Source: Leptospira_A sp046736045 (GTDB lineage Bacteria; Spirochaetota; Leptospiria; Leptospirales; Leptospiraceae). Taken from it: a stretch of DNA of 64,000 nucleotides. The notes under the pieces are model-generated. The model saw nothing but the letters and a program-made list of their open reading frames with translations. It had not been told where the DNA came from and made no database searches. Made by a program: the position numbers and the translations under genes. Of this stretch, positions 22,010-31,913 are shown one piece after another (within the stretch, counting starts at the first letter, position 1; every line of letters starts with the position of its first letter). The stretch is taken from positions 124,001-188,000 of the forward strand of contig NZ_CP177134.1 in the NCBI RefSeq assembly GCF_046736045.1. Direction: 5' to 3'.

Positions 22010-22450
22010 CTATTCTTTTGTGTTAGGTTGTTTCCCGAAGATTTTTTCTACGCTCAATGAGTCTTTTGAATACTCAAGTTCGATCAAATCCTTGGCACTG
22101 TGTTTGAGATCATTGGAAATCATACAGCGGCCTTCTAGGATCACCCCGTTTTGGATGATGAGCTCGGGAGTTTTGATATCTCCCAAAATTTTAGAAGTAG
22201 GTAAAAGCATCACCCTGTTTCTAGCCGTCACGTTTCCAACAACGATACCTTCTACTATCACGCTCGCCGCAGTGATATTTGTTTTCACTTTGCCCGTAAC
22301 ACCGATGTAAAGGTGCTCTGCCTGGAGAGATTTACCTTCAAATTTTCCATCGATTTTGAGGGAACCGTTGATAAAGAATTTACCATTGAAGTAGGAGTTT
22401 TCTCCGATTGTTGAGTTGGTTACTTCTGTTTGGTTTTTCACTAAAGCCAT
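22010..22450 (-). CDS. Bactofilin (polymer-forming cytoskeletal protein)
   Basis: 146 residues with the DUF583 right-handed beta-helix core: FNGKFFINGSLKIDGKFEG, then repeats around VTGKVKTNITAASVIVEG and the PELIIQNGVILEGRC ending. Bactofilins self-assemble into nucleotide-free filaments that can localise cell-wall enzymes and affect helical shape. Here the gene is directly upstream of pdxA and about 70 bp downstream of a conserved unknown gene. Confidence 0.92.
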   Translation of the reverse strand: MALVKNQTEVTNSTIGENSYFNGKFFINGSLKIDGKFEGKSLQAEHLYIGVTGKVKTNITAASVIVEGIVVGNVTARNRVMLLPTSKILGDIKTPELIIQNGVILEGRCMISNDLKHSAKDLIELEYSKDSLSVEKIFGKQPNTKE

Positions 22451-22520
22451 GCTTCTTATGGTCCCTAAAGTTTGAGTTTTTCCCAGTTTGGGAGAAGATG
22501 CCCCGGAAGAAAAGGTTTTT

Positions 22521-23291
22521 TTAACCTCTAAAAGAAGGGAGTTTGATCAAATCGACGGATTCATCGACAAATTGCTGGAATTCGCGGAGTGCTTCCATAA
22601 TGGAACGCCCTTCCAGCATGGTCGCTTTTTCGAACCTGGGATTGAATTTGATCGGTTCTTCCATATTCATGATCACATTATTTCCTTCTTTGATTTCATC
22701 ATTTACGGAATGAAGGAATTCCTGGAATTTTACAAAGGTTTCGTATGATTCCGCAATAAAGATCCTGGACTGTTTGTTTTTCATACGGGAAAGCTGTTCG
22801 CGAAACTCTTGTTTATCGGCAGCAGCATATTCCTCTATGGTTTCGATCAGGATTTTCATGTTTCTACGAAGATTTTCCATATATTTCAATACGGAATCCC
22901 TCTCGGTTGCATGCGAATAATCGAACTTGATATGTGCATCACCTACAACGGGAATGTATTCCAAATCCATAATATTTACGAGAGTACCGATCTGGTTGAT
23001 TTCCGTATCATTCGCATTAGGTGTTATTTTCATAACAGGGTATTGGGAAATGACTTTATGTTTGGTGCCAGGATTTTCCGCACGTGCTTTTACGTTTTGC
23101 ATCGCCTGATCTAAATTTTCAGGAACTCCTTCCGGAGAAACTTCCTGAATGCGTCGACGATATCTTTCTATATCGAATGCGACTCTTTCTTTTTGAATGT
23201 CATTCTTCGCATTTCTTTCTATCTTTTCCAGATTGCGTAACATCTTTTGCAATTTGGTAAGTTCTAAAATCTGTTCTTGGGAAAGAGGCAT
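22521..23291 (-). CDS. Conserved hypothetical protein, helical, next to bactofilin
   Basis: 256 residues, soluble, with an N-terminal coiled-coil-like region (LTKLQKMLRNLEKIERN..., about 8-50) and a charged helical C-terminus. No motif or signal peptide is seen and I do not recognise a named family. It starts directly after the preceding gene's stop. Its place next to bactofilin makes a role in cell shape or cell-wall localisation possible, but this is inference. Confidence 0.7.
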   Translation of the reverse strand: MPLSQEQILELTKLQKMLRNLEKIERNAKNDIQKERVAFDIERYRRRIQEVSPEGVPENLDQAMQNVKARAENPGTKHKVISQYPVMKITPNANDTEINQIGTLVNIMDLEYIPVVGDAHIKFDYSHATERDSVLKYMENLRRNMKILIETIEEYAAADKQEFREQLSRMKNKQSRIFIAESYETFVKFQEFLHSVNDEIKEGNNVIMNMEEPIKFNPRFEKATMLEGRSIMEALREFQQFVDESVDLIKLPSFRG

Positions 23292-24548
23292 CTAAATATC
23301 ACTCATTTCATCAGGAAATACGGGGGATTTTCCCATTTTTTCCAAAGTTAACAGAATGGAATCCGCCACTTCGGTTTCCCCTTTTTTCTGCAAAGCCCTC
23401 GCATAGAGATAGAGCGGGATCGGCAAAAACCGTAACCTTCCCCCTTTCTCATAAAATTCGAAAAAGGAATCAAGGTTTCCTTTTCGGTATTGAACGAGTG
23501 CTATTTGCAAATTGGAAAAATAAGAATATGGAAAACGAAAACCTTCTTCATCCGTCGTTTTTTCAAAACGATCTTTTTCCTTATCATAACGAAGTAATGT
23601 TACAAGAAACGGATCAAAAGGAAAACCTACATTATAACCGAACCTGACTTCCTCTTCTTCCAGATCTCCTCTGAATGTTTTTTTAATATCATCCAGATAA
23701 AAAGAAAAATCATTTTTAGGAAGCAGCTTCTTCGCATAACGCACTAAAGAGAAAGCAGGAACTTTGCCGAGTACGATAGATTTGAATTTTGCCTGTTCCC
23801 AATCCTGCCACTCGGAATAAAATCCAGACAAAAATTGCAAAAACTTCAGAATGTCTTTTCCCTTCCATGCGAGTTTCGAAATGCTATCCAACAAAACACC
23901 TGATAGTTGCCAGTATCCTTCTTTCAAAACCGCATTCGAAATCAATTTGTAATCGACAAATTCGTATTTTCCACGGGAATAATTGACCAGAGATTGCAAA
24001 ATAGAACCGTCTTCTTCGGATTCATACTCTTCCCAACCAAGCAGGGTCAAAAATCGTTTGCAGTCTTCGGACAGACCGAATTCCTTTTTGGTCATTTCCA
24101 CCCATGCTTTGAAATCAGTGATGTCGCCGGTGAGTAGAAAGCTGATCCCCAGTAGTTCCCAGTCTTCCCGTTCCACTTCTTCCCATTCTTTTCTTTTGCA
24201 AACGAGCCAAATCATATTCCGCATTTCGAGGGAAATCGGAGGACCCGGAGGAGAAAATGGAAATTGAAATGTATCCTGGTTACGATTTTGGGTCAAAAAA
24301 GAACAAACTTTAAAACCTCCGGAAAAATCGGTCGATAAATATTGTATGTAGCTAATATAACGATTGTATTTACCTTGGAAAGAAGATCGCAAGCTGGTCC
24401 AGAAAACATCCAATGAGATGGGATCAAGGGTAGAGACAAGAGACGGCTCATCTGCAACGGCAGAAAGAGTTGGTTTTTCTTCCATCTGCTTTGTGAAATG
24501 AAGTCTGATTTCAGGCCAAGGTAATTGTGTTTCGATGTTTCGGCTCAT
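23292..24548 (-). CDS. Hypothetical protein, TPR-like C-terminus
   Basis: 418 residues, acidic and aromatic, without signal peptide or membrane segment. The C-terminal 80 residues (LQIALVQYRKGNLDSFFEFYEKGG, LYARALQKKGETEVAD) read like degenerate TPR helices. It is first in the seven-gene run and divergent from the lytic transglycosylase gene across 48 bp, so both promoters must lie in that gap or within the genes. The ATG at 24548 lacks a good ribosome site. Function unknown. Confidence 0.65.
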   Translation of the reverse strand: MSRNIETQLPWPEIRLHFTKQMEEKPTLSAVADEPSLVSTLDPISLDVFWTSLRSSFQGKYNRYISYIQYLSTDFSGGFKVCSFLTQNRNQDTFQFPFSPPGPPISLEMRNMIWLVCKRKEWEEVEREDWELLGISFLLTGDITDFKAWVEMTKKEFGLSEDCKRFLTLLGWEEYESEEDGSILQSLVNYSRGKYEFVDYKLISNAVLKEGYWQLSGVLLDSISKLAWKGKDILKFLQFLSGFYSEWQDWEQAKFKSIVLGKVPAFSLVRYAKKLLPKNDFSFYLDDIKKTFRGDLEEEEVRFGYNVGFPFDPFLVTLLRYDKEKDRFEKTTDEEGFRFPYSYFSNLQIALVQYRKGNLDSFFEFYEKGGRLRFLPIPLYLYARALQKKGETEVADSILLTLEKMGKSPVFPDEMSDI

Positions 24549-24596
24549 AAGGAGGGTGTCCTTTCCCTCTAAAATTCGTAATTATAGGAAGTATGC

Positions 24597-26870
24597 ATGA
24601 GGTTTTTTTGGGTAGCAAGTAGAATTCTTTTGGTTTATTTGGCCGTCCCCTCCCTATCTGCACAAGATGATATATATTATTGGGTAAAATCCCACCAATG
24701 GGATAAAATCGAGAACCATTTCCAACGAACTTCCCCTTCCCGGGAAAGCGAAGTTTACAGTTTGATCGAATTTCACGAAAAATCACCTAACGGGAGTAAA
24801 GAGACTAGGTTTCGTTATCTGATCTCACTTGTGAGAGGGGTATTTGTCAGCGAAACATCTCCCGAAGAAGTAAAAAAAATTCTCACTCAGACCATGCCGT
24901 TTCAAACCACTCTCTTCCGACTCACCTATTGGAAACTTTATACGGAAATCTCTCAGAGAAATTATCTAAGTACGGAAGAAAAGATTTTATTTCTATCAAG
25001 GCTCAACTGGGAAGAAGACCCTATTTGCAGAAAAGCATTCGATGAACTGATCCGGCTACTTGCCATCGAAAACAGATGGAAAGATATTTTGGAAAGAAGT
25101 AACTCTCTCTCCGACTCAGTCAAATATTACCTCCTCACTCCCGATTCCCAATACAGGCTGGGAAAAGCAAAACTTATGCTAGGTGATGAGAAAGGAGCAA
25201 TCGACGAATGGAATCTATGTTTGCAGAGAGATACCATTCAGGAGTATACGGTTCAGTACATTGCAGCCGACTGGGGAAAATGGAAAGGAAATTCCAGCAT
25301 ACACCAACTTCCCATATCCGAACTGACATTATTTTTTCCTGCGATCAATACTGCCGACAAAGAAGCCATTTTCAAATCAAGGCCCGAATTATTTTCGACA
25401 AGGCTTCAGTTTTACCAAGGTTTCAAACATCTTACCCTCCAACTGACCAAACTGGATCGAACCGATGAATTGTATCGGGTTCTTAGAAATAACAAAAGTT
25501 TTACGGAAATCGATCCAGGTTGGGTCGGCCAACTGGGAGACATCTTATACCAGCAAAATAAATTCCATAAAGCGATTGATCTGGTTAAAAGTTTCGGAGG
25601 AAAAGATCCGGGAACATATCGTATCCTCGCCGCATCCTACGACAGGCTGGGAGAAAAGGATCTATATTTCGAAAATCTGGTTCATTATTTGGGCAAATTC
25701 CCTTTTAATCTTTTTTATCAGGACAGGTTGCTTGATTCTCTTGTGATCAGAAACAACGGAAGCATCAACTACGCTCCTATTCCCCAATTCGAAAAGGCAT
25801 TGTCGGAAATTCCAAACCTTCCCGTCAAAGGAAGGTTAGTGTATTGGTATCTCAGAGCATTGCAATCGAAAGGGGAAACGGAAAGATTGCAAAAAGAATT
25901 AAAAAGATACTATCTGCTTTGCCCCGGGTCTTATTACACCAGAGTGATCCGGGAAGAGTTCATCACTCAGATCCAGAAAGAATCCAAACCTGACAATCCC
26001 GTATATAACAAAGAAAGTCTTTATGAATACCTTTCCTATACCGCAGGAATTCCTGAAGAATCCACCGGACTCATTGGAAAAAATCTCGGATTCGCATATC
26101 CTAAAGGTTCCTATGAATTGGGAATCAAACTTTCCAACGCAAGCAGCCGCATCCAGGGAAACCGCACATTGCTTCTTGCTTCCGATTATTTCAAAGTCGG
26201 AGAAGATGCAATGGGACTTTCTCTTGTACATCATTATTCCTTAAAAGAAAAATTGTCCGAAGAGGAAAAAGAAGAGATACTCGTAGGAATCGGAGACCAA
26301 TCGAAAAACACGTATTATACGGCATTCTATACCCGCTCCCTTTTGAAACGATATATGATACCCGATGATCCGATTTTACTCCCCACCCAAGTTTCCATGC
26401 GGATTTATCCGAGACCTCACAGGGATTTAGTCAAATCCTATGCGGACGAAAACGGGATTTCGGAAGATATGGTTTATGCACTGATGAGACAGGAGTCCTT
26501 TTTTAAGGAAACCGCTACTTCCAGATCCAACGCTCGCGGGCTTATGCAAATCATGCCTGCGACGGGAAAGGAGCTAGCTCAGAGAATGGGGGTCAAAGAC
26601 TACTCTCTGTACACTCCGAACATTTCCATTCGTTTGGGGACAAAGTTTTTGGCTTATCTTTTGAAATCAAATGAGAACCAACTACGATGGGCTTCCATCG
26701 CCTACAACGGGGGCCCAGGCAATCTGCGTAAGTGGAAAAAGCAAGTTTATAACGGGGATTTTAACCATTTCCTAGAAGACCTTCCCGTCAAAGAATCCCG
26801 AGATTATTGTAGAATCGTTGTGTCGAATTATTACGCATATGACATTTTGAAAAAATACCATAAGCTATAA
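24597..26870 (+). CDS. Soluble lytic murein transglycosylase-like protein
   Basis: 757 residues. An N-terminal signal peptide ends near AQDD. A long all-helical region with TPR-like repeats forms the middle, as in the Slt70 doughnut, followed by a C-terminal SLT domain. The catalytic Glu is E633 in RQESFF, followed by ARGLMQIMPATG, and YNGGPGNLRKW near the end completes the goose-lysozyme fold. It cleaves peptidoglycan to 1,6-anhydromuropeptides in the periplasm. AGGAAG precedes the ATG. It is longer than E. coli Slt70 (about 645 aa), with extra helical repeats. Confidence 0.9.
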   Translation: MRFFWVASRILLVYLAVPSLSAQDDIYYWVKSHQWDKIENHFQRTSPSRESEVYSLIEFHEKSPNGSKETRFRYLISLVRGVFVSETSPEEVKKILTQTMPFQTTLFRLTYWKLYTEISQRNYLSTEEKILFLSRLNWEEDPICRKAFDELIRLLAIENRWKDILERSNSLSDSVKYYLLTPDSQYRLGKAKLMLGDEKGAIDEWNLCLQRDTIQEYTVQYIAADWGKWKGNSSIHQLPISELTLFFPAINTADKEAIFKSRPELFSTRLQFYQGFKHLTLQLTKLDRTDELYRVLRNNKSFTEIDPGWVGQLGDILYQQNKFHKAIDLVKSFGGKDPGTYRILAASYDRLGEKDLYFENLVHYLGKFPFNLFYQDRLLDSLVIRNNGSINYAPIPQFEKALSEIPNLPVKGRLVYWYLRALQSKGETERLQKELKRYYLLCPGSYYTRVIREEFITQIQKESKPDNPVYNKESLYEYLSYTAGIPEESTGLIGKNLGFAYPKGSYELGIKLSNASSRIQGNRTLLLASDYFKVGEDAMGLSLVHHYSLKEKLSEEEKEEILVGIGDQSKNTYYTAFYTRSLLKRYMIPDDPILLPTQVSMRIYPRPHRDLVKSYADENGISEDMVYALMRQESFFKETATSRSNARGLMQIMPATGKELAQRMGVKDYSLYTPNISIRLGTKFLAYLLKSNENQLRWASIAYNGGPGNLRKWKKQVYNGDFNHFLEDLPVKESRDYCRIVVSNYYAYDILKKYHKL

Positions 26871-26935
26871 AAAATAGCTTTTCTCTGAGGTTTTCTCGTC
26901 TATTCTATCATTGAAGAGTTAAATTAGGAGAAGAT

Positions 26936-28225
26936 ATGTCGGAAAAGGCAATTCTGAAGATAGATGGTAAGGAGTACGAACTCCCTGTAGTCACTGGTTC
27001 CGAAAATGAAAGAGCGATCGATATTACAAAACTCCGCCAATTGAGTGGTTATGTTACGATTGACAGTGGTTATCTGAACACTGGTGCTTGTACAAGTGCA
27101 ATTACATTCCTAGATGGAGAACAAGGGATTTTACGTTATCGTGGAATTCCGATTGAAGACCTTGCCGCAAAATCGACGTTCACCGAAGTTGCTTATCTTT
27201 TAATCCACGGAAAACTCCCAAACCAAACCGAATTAAAATCTTGGAATGAATCCATTACGATGCATACGATGATCCATGAGGATCTCAAACGTTTGTTCAA
27301 CGGATTCCCGAAAGACGGTCATCCAATGGCGATCATGTCCTGTATGATGGGTTGTTTATCCACCTACTATCAGGATTCTTACGATCCGATGAATGAAGAA
27401 CATAGAGAAATCTCCATCATTCGTTTACTTGCCAAATTCCCTACGATTGCGGCATTCGCTTATAAAAAATCTTTGGGTCAACCGACGATCCATCCTTTAA
27501 ACAATCTGGATTATGCCAGCAATTTTTTAAACATGATGTTCGCAGTTCCGGCGGAAGAGTATGTGATCGATCCGGAAATCGTTTCCGCATTGAACCTACT
27601 ACTCATCCTTCATGCGGATCACGAACAAAACTGTTCAACATCTACTGTTCGTTTGGTGGGATCTTCTCTTGCCAACCTTTACGGTGCCATTTCAGCCGGA
27701 ATCCTTGCTCTTTGGGGACCACGTCATGGTGGAGCCAACCAGGAAGTATTGGAAATGTTGGAAGGAATCAAAAAGTCAGGTCTCAGCGTTAAAAAAATCG
27801 TAGAACAGGCGAAAGACAAAAACTCTTCTTTCCGACTCAATGGATTCGGTCATAGAGTTTATAAAAACTTTGACCCTCGTGCCAAAATCATCAAAGTAGC
27901 TTGTGATAAGGTTCTTAACAAACTGGGAATCAAAGACCCGCTTCTTGATATTGCAAAAGAATTGGAAGAAGCAGCGCTTAACGATCCTTACTTTGTAGAA
28001 AGAAAGCTTTATCCGAACGTGGATTTTTACTCAGGTATCATTTACCGTGCACTAGGAATCCCGACGAATATGTTCACTGTGATGTTTGCAATGGGAAGAT
28101 TGCCAGGTTGGATTGCACAATGGAAAGAAATGATCGAAGACCCAAATATGAAGATTGGACGTCCTCGCCAAATCTATACTGGTGCCGTAGAAACTCCTTA
28201 CGATATAGCGAAAAAGAACGCTTAA
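26936..28225 (+). CDS. gltA: Citrate synthase
   Basis: 429 residues of the type II hexameric citrate synthase that condenses oxaloacetate with acetyl-CoA. Catalytic residues lie in LHADHEQNCSTSTVR (His), GPRHGGANQ (His) and FGHRVYKNFDPRA (Asp). The N-terminal beta domain has IDSGYLNTGACTS and the GILRYRGIPIE block. AGGAGAAG lies 5 bp before the ATG. It has its own terminator and is not linked to the other TCA genes at 11130-16590. Confidence 0.97.
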   Translation: MSEKAILKIDGKEYELPVVTGSENERAIDITKLRQLSGYVTIDSGYLNTGACTSAITFLDGEQGILRYRGIPIEDLAAKSTFTEVAYLLIHGKLPNQTELKSWNESITMHTMIHEDLKRLFNGFPKDGHPMAIMSCMMGCLSTYYQDSYDPMNEEHREISIIRLLAKFPTIAAFAYKKSLGQPTIHPLNNLDYASNFLNMMFAVPAEEYVIDPEIVSALNLLLILHADHEQNCSTSTVRLVGSSLANLYGAISAGILALWGPRHGGANQEVLEMLEGIKKSGLSVKKIVEQAKDKNSSFRLNGFGHRVYKNFDPRAKIIKVACDKVLNKLGIKDPLLDIAKELEEAALNDPYFVERKLYPNVDFYSGIIYRALGIPTNMFTVMFAMGRLPGWIAQWKEMIEDPNMKIGRPRQIYTGAVETPYDIAKKNA

Positions 28226-28244
28226 GTATCGAAACCGAGACAGA

Positions 28245-28275
28245 AAGGCAAGGGATCAAACTCTTGCCTTTTTTC
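28245..28275 (+). terminator. gltA: gltA terminator overlapping the next start codon
   Basis: AAGGCAAG (28245-28252) pairs with CTTGCCTT (28263-28270) around a 10-nt loop, with a T-rich tail (TTTTTTC from 28269). The best start of the following phosphatase gene, TTG at 28264, is inside the 3' arm. Confidence 0.8.
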
Positions 28276-30231
28276 TTACAACTAAAAAGAAACTTCCCCG
28301 GTTTCTTTATTTTACTCTTACTTTCTTCACAAACCTTCCTTTTTGCCGAAACAAAAACCATTTCCCTTTTAGAGAACCATTTCGATGGCAATCAAAGAAT
28401 TACAAAACAAATCGAAATCTGGGAAGATCAAACGGGCAAACTCGATTTTGATTGGGTAAGAAATCATTCCAAAAAGCTTGAGTTTCAAAAAACCAATTCC
28501 GATTATTTGAATTACGGATTTTCGAAGTCCGGCTTCTGGATTCGGTTTCGTTTGGAAAAACCACCAGAAAACGATCAATTGTTCCTTTTGATTAAAGCAC
28601 ATAATATTGATTATGTGAATTTTTACTTTTCCGATGACAAAGAAAATATAACAAAAAAAGAGACCGGTCATTTTGTTCCTATGCCGGAACGCGAATTCCC
28701 GCACAGGCATTATCTGGTTTCCATTCCGAAAGATTCTTACGGCAAAGACATCTACATTCAAATCAAAAGTGAAATATCCATTCAGATTGCAATTGATCTA
28801 TTGGATAACAAAAGCCTTCATCGAATCGACTACTCCGAACAATGGTTTTACGGACTTTTTTTCGGTTGTTTGGGAATCATCATCATTTATAATCTGGCGA
28901 TTGCTTTTTTTGTAAGAGACGTCAATTATCTGTTTTATATAGGATATGTTTTCTTTTTCGGTCTGGGTCAAATGAGTTTGCTCGGCTTTTCAGGATATTT
29001 TCTTTTTCCGAATTCTGTCGTATTCATGAGAAGCGGAATTCCTTTATTTTTCAGTATCTGCATGCTGTTTTTCGTCTTCTTTGCTTCCAGCTTTTTAAAA
29101 CTCAAAAAAAGATTGAAAATTGCTTATCAATTTTCTCGCATTCTAACAGTTGCTATTATTTTAAACATACTCTTTGCCGCCGTTGGAGAAATTTATATTT
29201 CGGCTATCGCACTGAGCTGGCTGACTGCCGTCCTATCCGCATTCATTATGATCGTGATCCTTTGGGGCTTTTACAGAAAGATCAAATCGTTTTACTATTT
29301 CGGAGCGGCATTTTTCATTCTGATGGCTTCAAGTGTGGTTTACAGTATCCTGAAAATCACAACATTCGAAACCAATGCATTTCTGGAAGAAATGATTTTC
29401 CCTATTGCATCTCTTGCGGACATTACTCTTTTTTCATTTGCTTTGGCAGATAGAATTCAACTGCTTCGTCTGGAAAAAGATCAGGCAATCGAACAGATTG
29501 TTCAACATGAAAAGGAAAGACAAATTTCAAAAGACATTTTGGTACAGGCATTGCCCAAAACAGCTCCGTACATTCCTTCCCTATCTCTCCAAATTTTTAT
29601 TCAACCGATGAAGCAAGTGGGAGGAGATTTTTACGAATTTCATTCACCAAACTCCCGTGAGCTGGGGACATTGATCTGCGACGTATCCGGGCATGGAATT
29701 CCCGCATCTTTGGTATCCGCGATGGGAAAGGTGGCATTCAGCACCCAAAAGGAAAATATATTTTCACCAAAACGGGTGTTAGAGGGTATGAACAGGGTAT
29801 TGTATGGAAATTGCACCCCGCAGTATCTTACCTCTTCTTATGTTTACTTAAATACGGAAACAAATACCTGGCGTTTCGGAAGAGCCGGTCACCCTTCCAG
29901 TTTTCTCCAGAGAAAAACAGGAGAAATTTTGATAGTCCATCCCCAAGGTAAGGTGATCGGTGCCTTTCCGGAAATTCAAATCGAAGAGATCAGTTTTCCT
30001 ACAAACGAAGGTGATCGCCTCTTGTTACTGACCGACGGGGTTTTGGAATCTTTTAACTCTATGGATGAAATGTACGGAGAGGAAAGGGTTTTAGAATTTC
30101 TAAAAAAGAATGCGAATTTGCCCGGAGATCTTTGGGTGAAGGCACTTCTTTCCGATTTAGAATCGTTCTCTGGGAAGGGTTTAAAAGAATGGGAAGACGA
30201 CATTACTTTTATTCTTTTGGATCTGAAATGA
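28264..30231 (+). CDS. 7TMR-DISM sensor with SpoIIE-type PP2C phosphatase
   Basis: About 655 residues from a TTG at 28264. The order is signal peptide (to about residue 30), periplasmic 7TMR-DISMED2 carbohydrate-binding-like domain (about 30-190), seven membrane helices (about 200-410), coiled-coil linker, then a SpoIIE/PP2C phosphatase domain. Metal-binding residues lie in GGDFYEF (D455), CDVSGHG, LTDGVLE (D591) and DDITF (D645, D646). Such proteins dephosphorylate anti-anti-sigma (STAS) partners in response to an outside signal. The frame is open back to 28108, but that part overlaps gltA and its terminator. Its stop overlaps the next start (ATGA). Confidence 0.87.
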   Translation: MPFFLQLKRNFPGFFILLLLSSQTFLFAETKTISLLENHFDGNQRITKQIEIWEDQTGKLDFDWVRNHSKKLEFQKTNSDYLNYGFSKSGFWIRFRLEKPPENDQLFLLIKAHNIDYVNFYFSDDKENITKKETGHFVPMPEREFPHRHYLVSIPKDSYGKDIYIQIKSEISIQIAIDLLDNKSLHRIDYSEQWFYGLFFGCLGIIIIYNLAIAFFVRDVNYLFYIGYVFFFGLGQMSLLGFSGYFLFPNSVVFMRSGIPLFFSICMLFFVFFASSFLKLKKRLKIAYQFSRILTVAIILNILFAAVGEIYISAIALSWLTAVLSAFIMIVILWGFYRKIKSFYYFGAAFFILMASSVVYSILKITTFETNAFLEEMIFPIASLADITLFSFALADRIQLLRLEKDQAIEQIVQHEKERQISKDILVQALPKTAPYIPSLSLQIFIQPMKQVGGDFYEFHSPNSRELGTLICDVSGHGIPASLVSAMGKVAFSTQKENIFSPKRVLEGMNRVLYGNCTPQYLTSSYVYLNTETNTWRFGRAGHPSSFLQRKTGEILIVHPQGKVIGAFPEIQIEEISFPTNEGDRLLLLTDGVLESFNSMDEMYGEERVLEFLKKNANLPGDLWVKALLSDLESFSGKGLKEWEDDITFILLDLK

Positions 30232-31064
30232 AACAAAGTTACGAACTATTAGACTCAGGCGATTTTTCCAAATTGGAAATTGTAGGTGGATTCAAATTGA
30301 TCCGCTCCTCCCCTTCTTCCGCTTATGGAAAGGAAAATCCGAAACTATGGGACGGTGCTGACGCTCGTTATGTGAAAAACGATACCGGTTCGGGAAGTTG
30401 GTCTTTTCAAAAAAAGATCCCTGAAAGTTTTTCCATCGATTTCGCAGGTTTACAATTCAAAATCAAGCTTACACCTTTCGGGCATATAGGACTTTTTCCG
30501 GAACAAAAAACGAACTGGGATCGGATTCGGGAAATCGGAAAAAAGAAATCCAAACTGGAAGTTTTAAATCTATTTGCATACTCAGGTGGTTCCACCTTAG
30601 CATGTTTAGACGCGGGAATGAGCGTTTGCCATGTGGACGCATCCAAAGGTATGGTGGATTGGGCGAGAGAAAATGCCGCATTATCTTCGCTAGCCGACAA
30701 ACCGGTTCGTTGGATTGTAGACGATGTGTTGAAATTCATTCAAAGAGAGATCAAAAGAAAAAAACGTTACCAAGGATTGATACTCGATCCGCCTAGTTTC
30801 GGGAGAGGCTCGAAAGGTGAAGTCTGGAAAATAGAAGACCATCTTCCCGAACTCATGGACGCACTTATGGAGTTATGCGATCATTCCCCCGAATTTGTGA
30901 TTTTAAGCTGTCATAGCCAAGGATACAGTCCATTGACTTTGGAACGTATTTTATCCAGCAGAATCAAAACACGGGGAACATACATTACGGATGAATTGTT
31001 CATCCAGGAAAAATCAGGGAAAAAATATCCATCCGGTTTTTGTTCCTTCTATTCAAAATCCTAA
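30228..31064 (+). CDS. Class I SAM-dependent methyltransferase (RlmI/RlmK-like)
   Basis: 278 residues. The start ATG overlaps the upstream stop as ATGA, fixing it better than an open frame reaching back to 30132. The SAM-binding motif I is LNLFAYSGGST, motif IV is ILDPPSFGRG, and the DASKGMVDWARENA stretch binds the ribose. These match the COG1092-like 23S rRNA cytosine methyltransferases, though the N-terminal PUA domain of RlmI is missing. The substrate is therefore unproven. It is coupled to the phosphatase gene and followed 6 bp later by another RNA methyltransferase. Confidence 0.85.
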   Translation: MKQSYELLDSGDFSKLEIVGGFKLIRSSPSSAYGKENPKLWDGADARYVKNDTGSGSWSFQKKIPESFSIDFAGLQFKIKLTPFGHIGLFPEQKTNWDRIREIGKKKSKLEVLNLFAYSGGSTLACLDAGMSVCHVDASKGMVDWARENAALSSLADKPVRWIVDDVLKFIQREIKRKKRYQGLILDPPSFGRGSKGEVWKIEDHLPELMDALMELCDHSPEFVILSCHSQGYSPLTLERILSSRIKTRGTYITDELFIQEKSGKKYPSGFCSFYSKS

Positions 31065-31070
31065 ACGGCT

Positions 31071-31910
31071 ATGAGACAGCAGATTCAATCCATCACAAGT
31101 TTTTCCAATCCGAAAGTGAAATGGGTTTCTTCACTAAAAGAAAAAAGAAATAGAGATGAAGAAAAAAAATTCTTTATCGAAGGGTATAGGGAAATTTTCA
31201 AAACCATCAAAAACGGTTCTAACTCTTCGGTTCCGACTCTTCCTATCAAACTTCATTCTCTTTTTATTTCTCCGGATTGTTTTTTGGGCGAAAACGAATC
31301 CAAATTGATTCAATCGGTCACATGCCCCATATTCGAACTTCCTAAAAAAATATTTGAAAAAATATCTTACCGTGATCGCCCTGATGGGTTAATTGCAATC
31401 GCAGAAACACCTGACGCGAGTTATGACTGGAACCTGTTTCCTTCTCTGGATCTAAATCCGATCCTAATCATTGAAGGTGTGGAAAAACCGGGGAATTTAG
31501 GGACCATCCTTCGCACTGCAGAAGGTGCGGGAGTCGGGCTTGTTCTGGTAACGGACCCTAGAATCGATCTTTTCAACCCCAATGTGATTCGTGCCAGCAC
31601 AGGAACTCTTTTCACTCTTCCAACTTATATCAGTTCGTTGGAAGATACGATTACGAATCTTCGCAAACAAAATTATTCCATCTACGCGGTAACTCCGGAG
31701 GGGAAATCTCTGTATTCCAAAACAGATTTTAAAAAGAAATCCGCCTTTCTTTTCGGAAGCGAACAATACGGACTGACTCCTTCCGCAAAAGAAGAAAGTG
31801 ATGATACACTTTTTCTTCCAATGTTCGGAGAAGCGGATTCTCTCAATCTTGCCATGTCCTGTGGAATCGTGCTCTATGAATCTTTGCGCCAGAGAAATAC
31901 AGGTTCGTAA
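31071..31910 (+). CDS. TrmH/SpoU family RNA 2'-O-ribose methyltransferase
   Basis: 279 residues with the SPOUT knot motifs: EKPGNLGTILRTAEGAG (motif 1 with the catalytic Arg), LFGSEQYGL (motif 2) and SLNLAMSCGIVLYE (motif 3). An N-terminal substrate-binding domain (IEGYREIF) resembles RlmB/TsnR-type enzymes that methylate 23S rRNA. The exact nucleotide target cannot be read from sequence. Confidence 0.9.
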   Translation: MRQQIQSITSFSNPKVKWVSSLKEKRNRDEEKKFFIEGYREIFKTIKNGSNSSVPTLPIKLHSLFISPDCFLGENESKLIQSVTCPIFELPKKIFEKISYRDRPDGLIAIAETPDASYDWNLFPSLDLNPILIIEGVEKPGNLGTILRTAEGAGVGLVLVTDPRIDLFNPNVIRASTGTLFTLPTYISSLEDTITNLRKQNYSIYAVTPEGKSLYSKTDFKKKSAFLFGSEQYGLTPSAKEESDDTLFLPMFGEADSLNLAMSCGIVLYESLRQRNTGS

Positions 31911-31913
31911 AAT

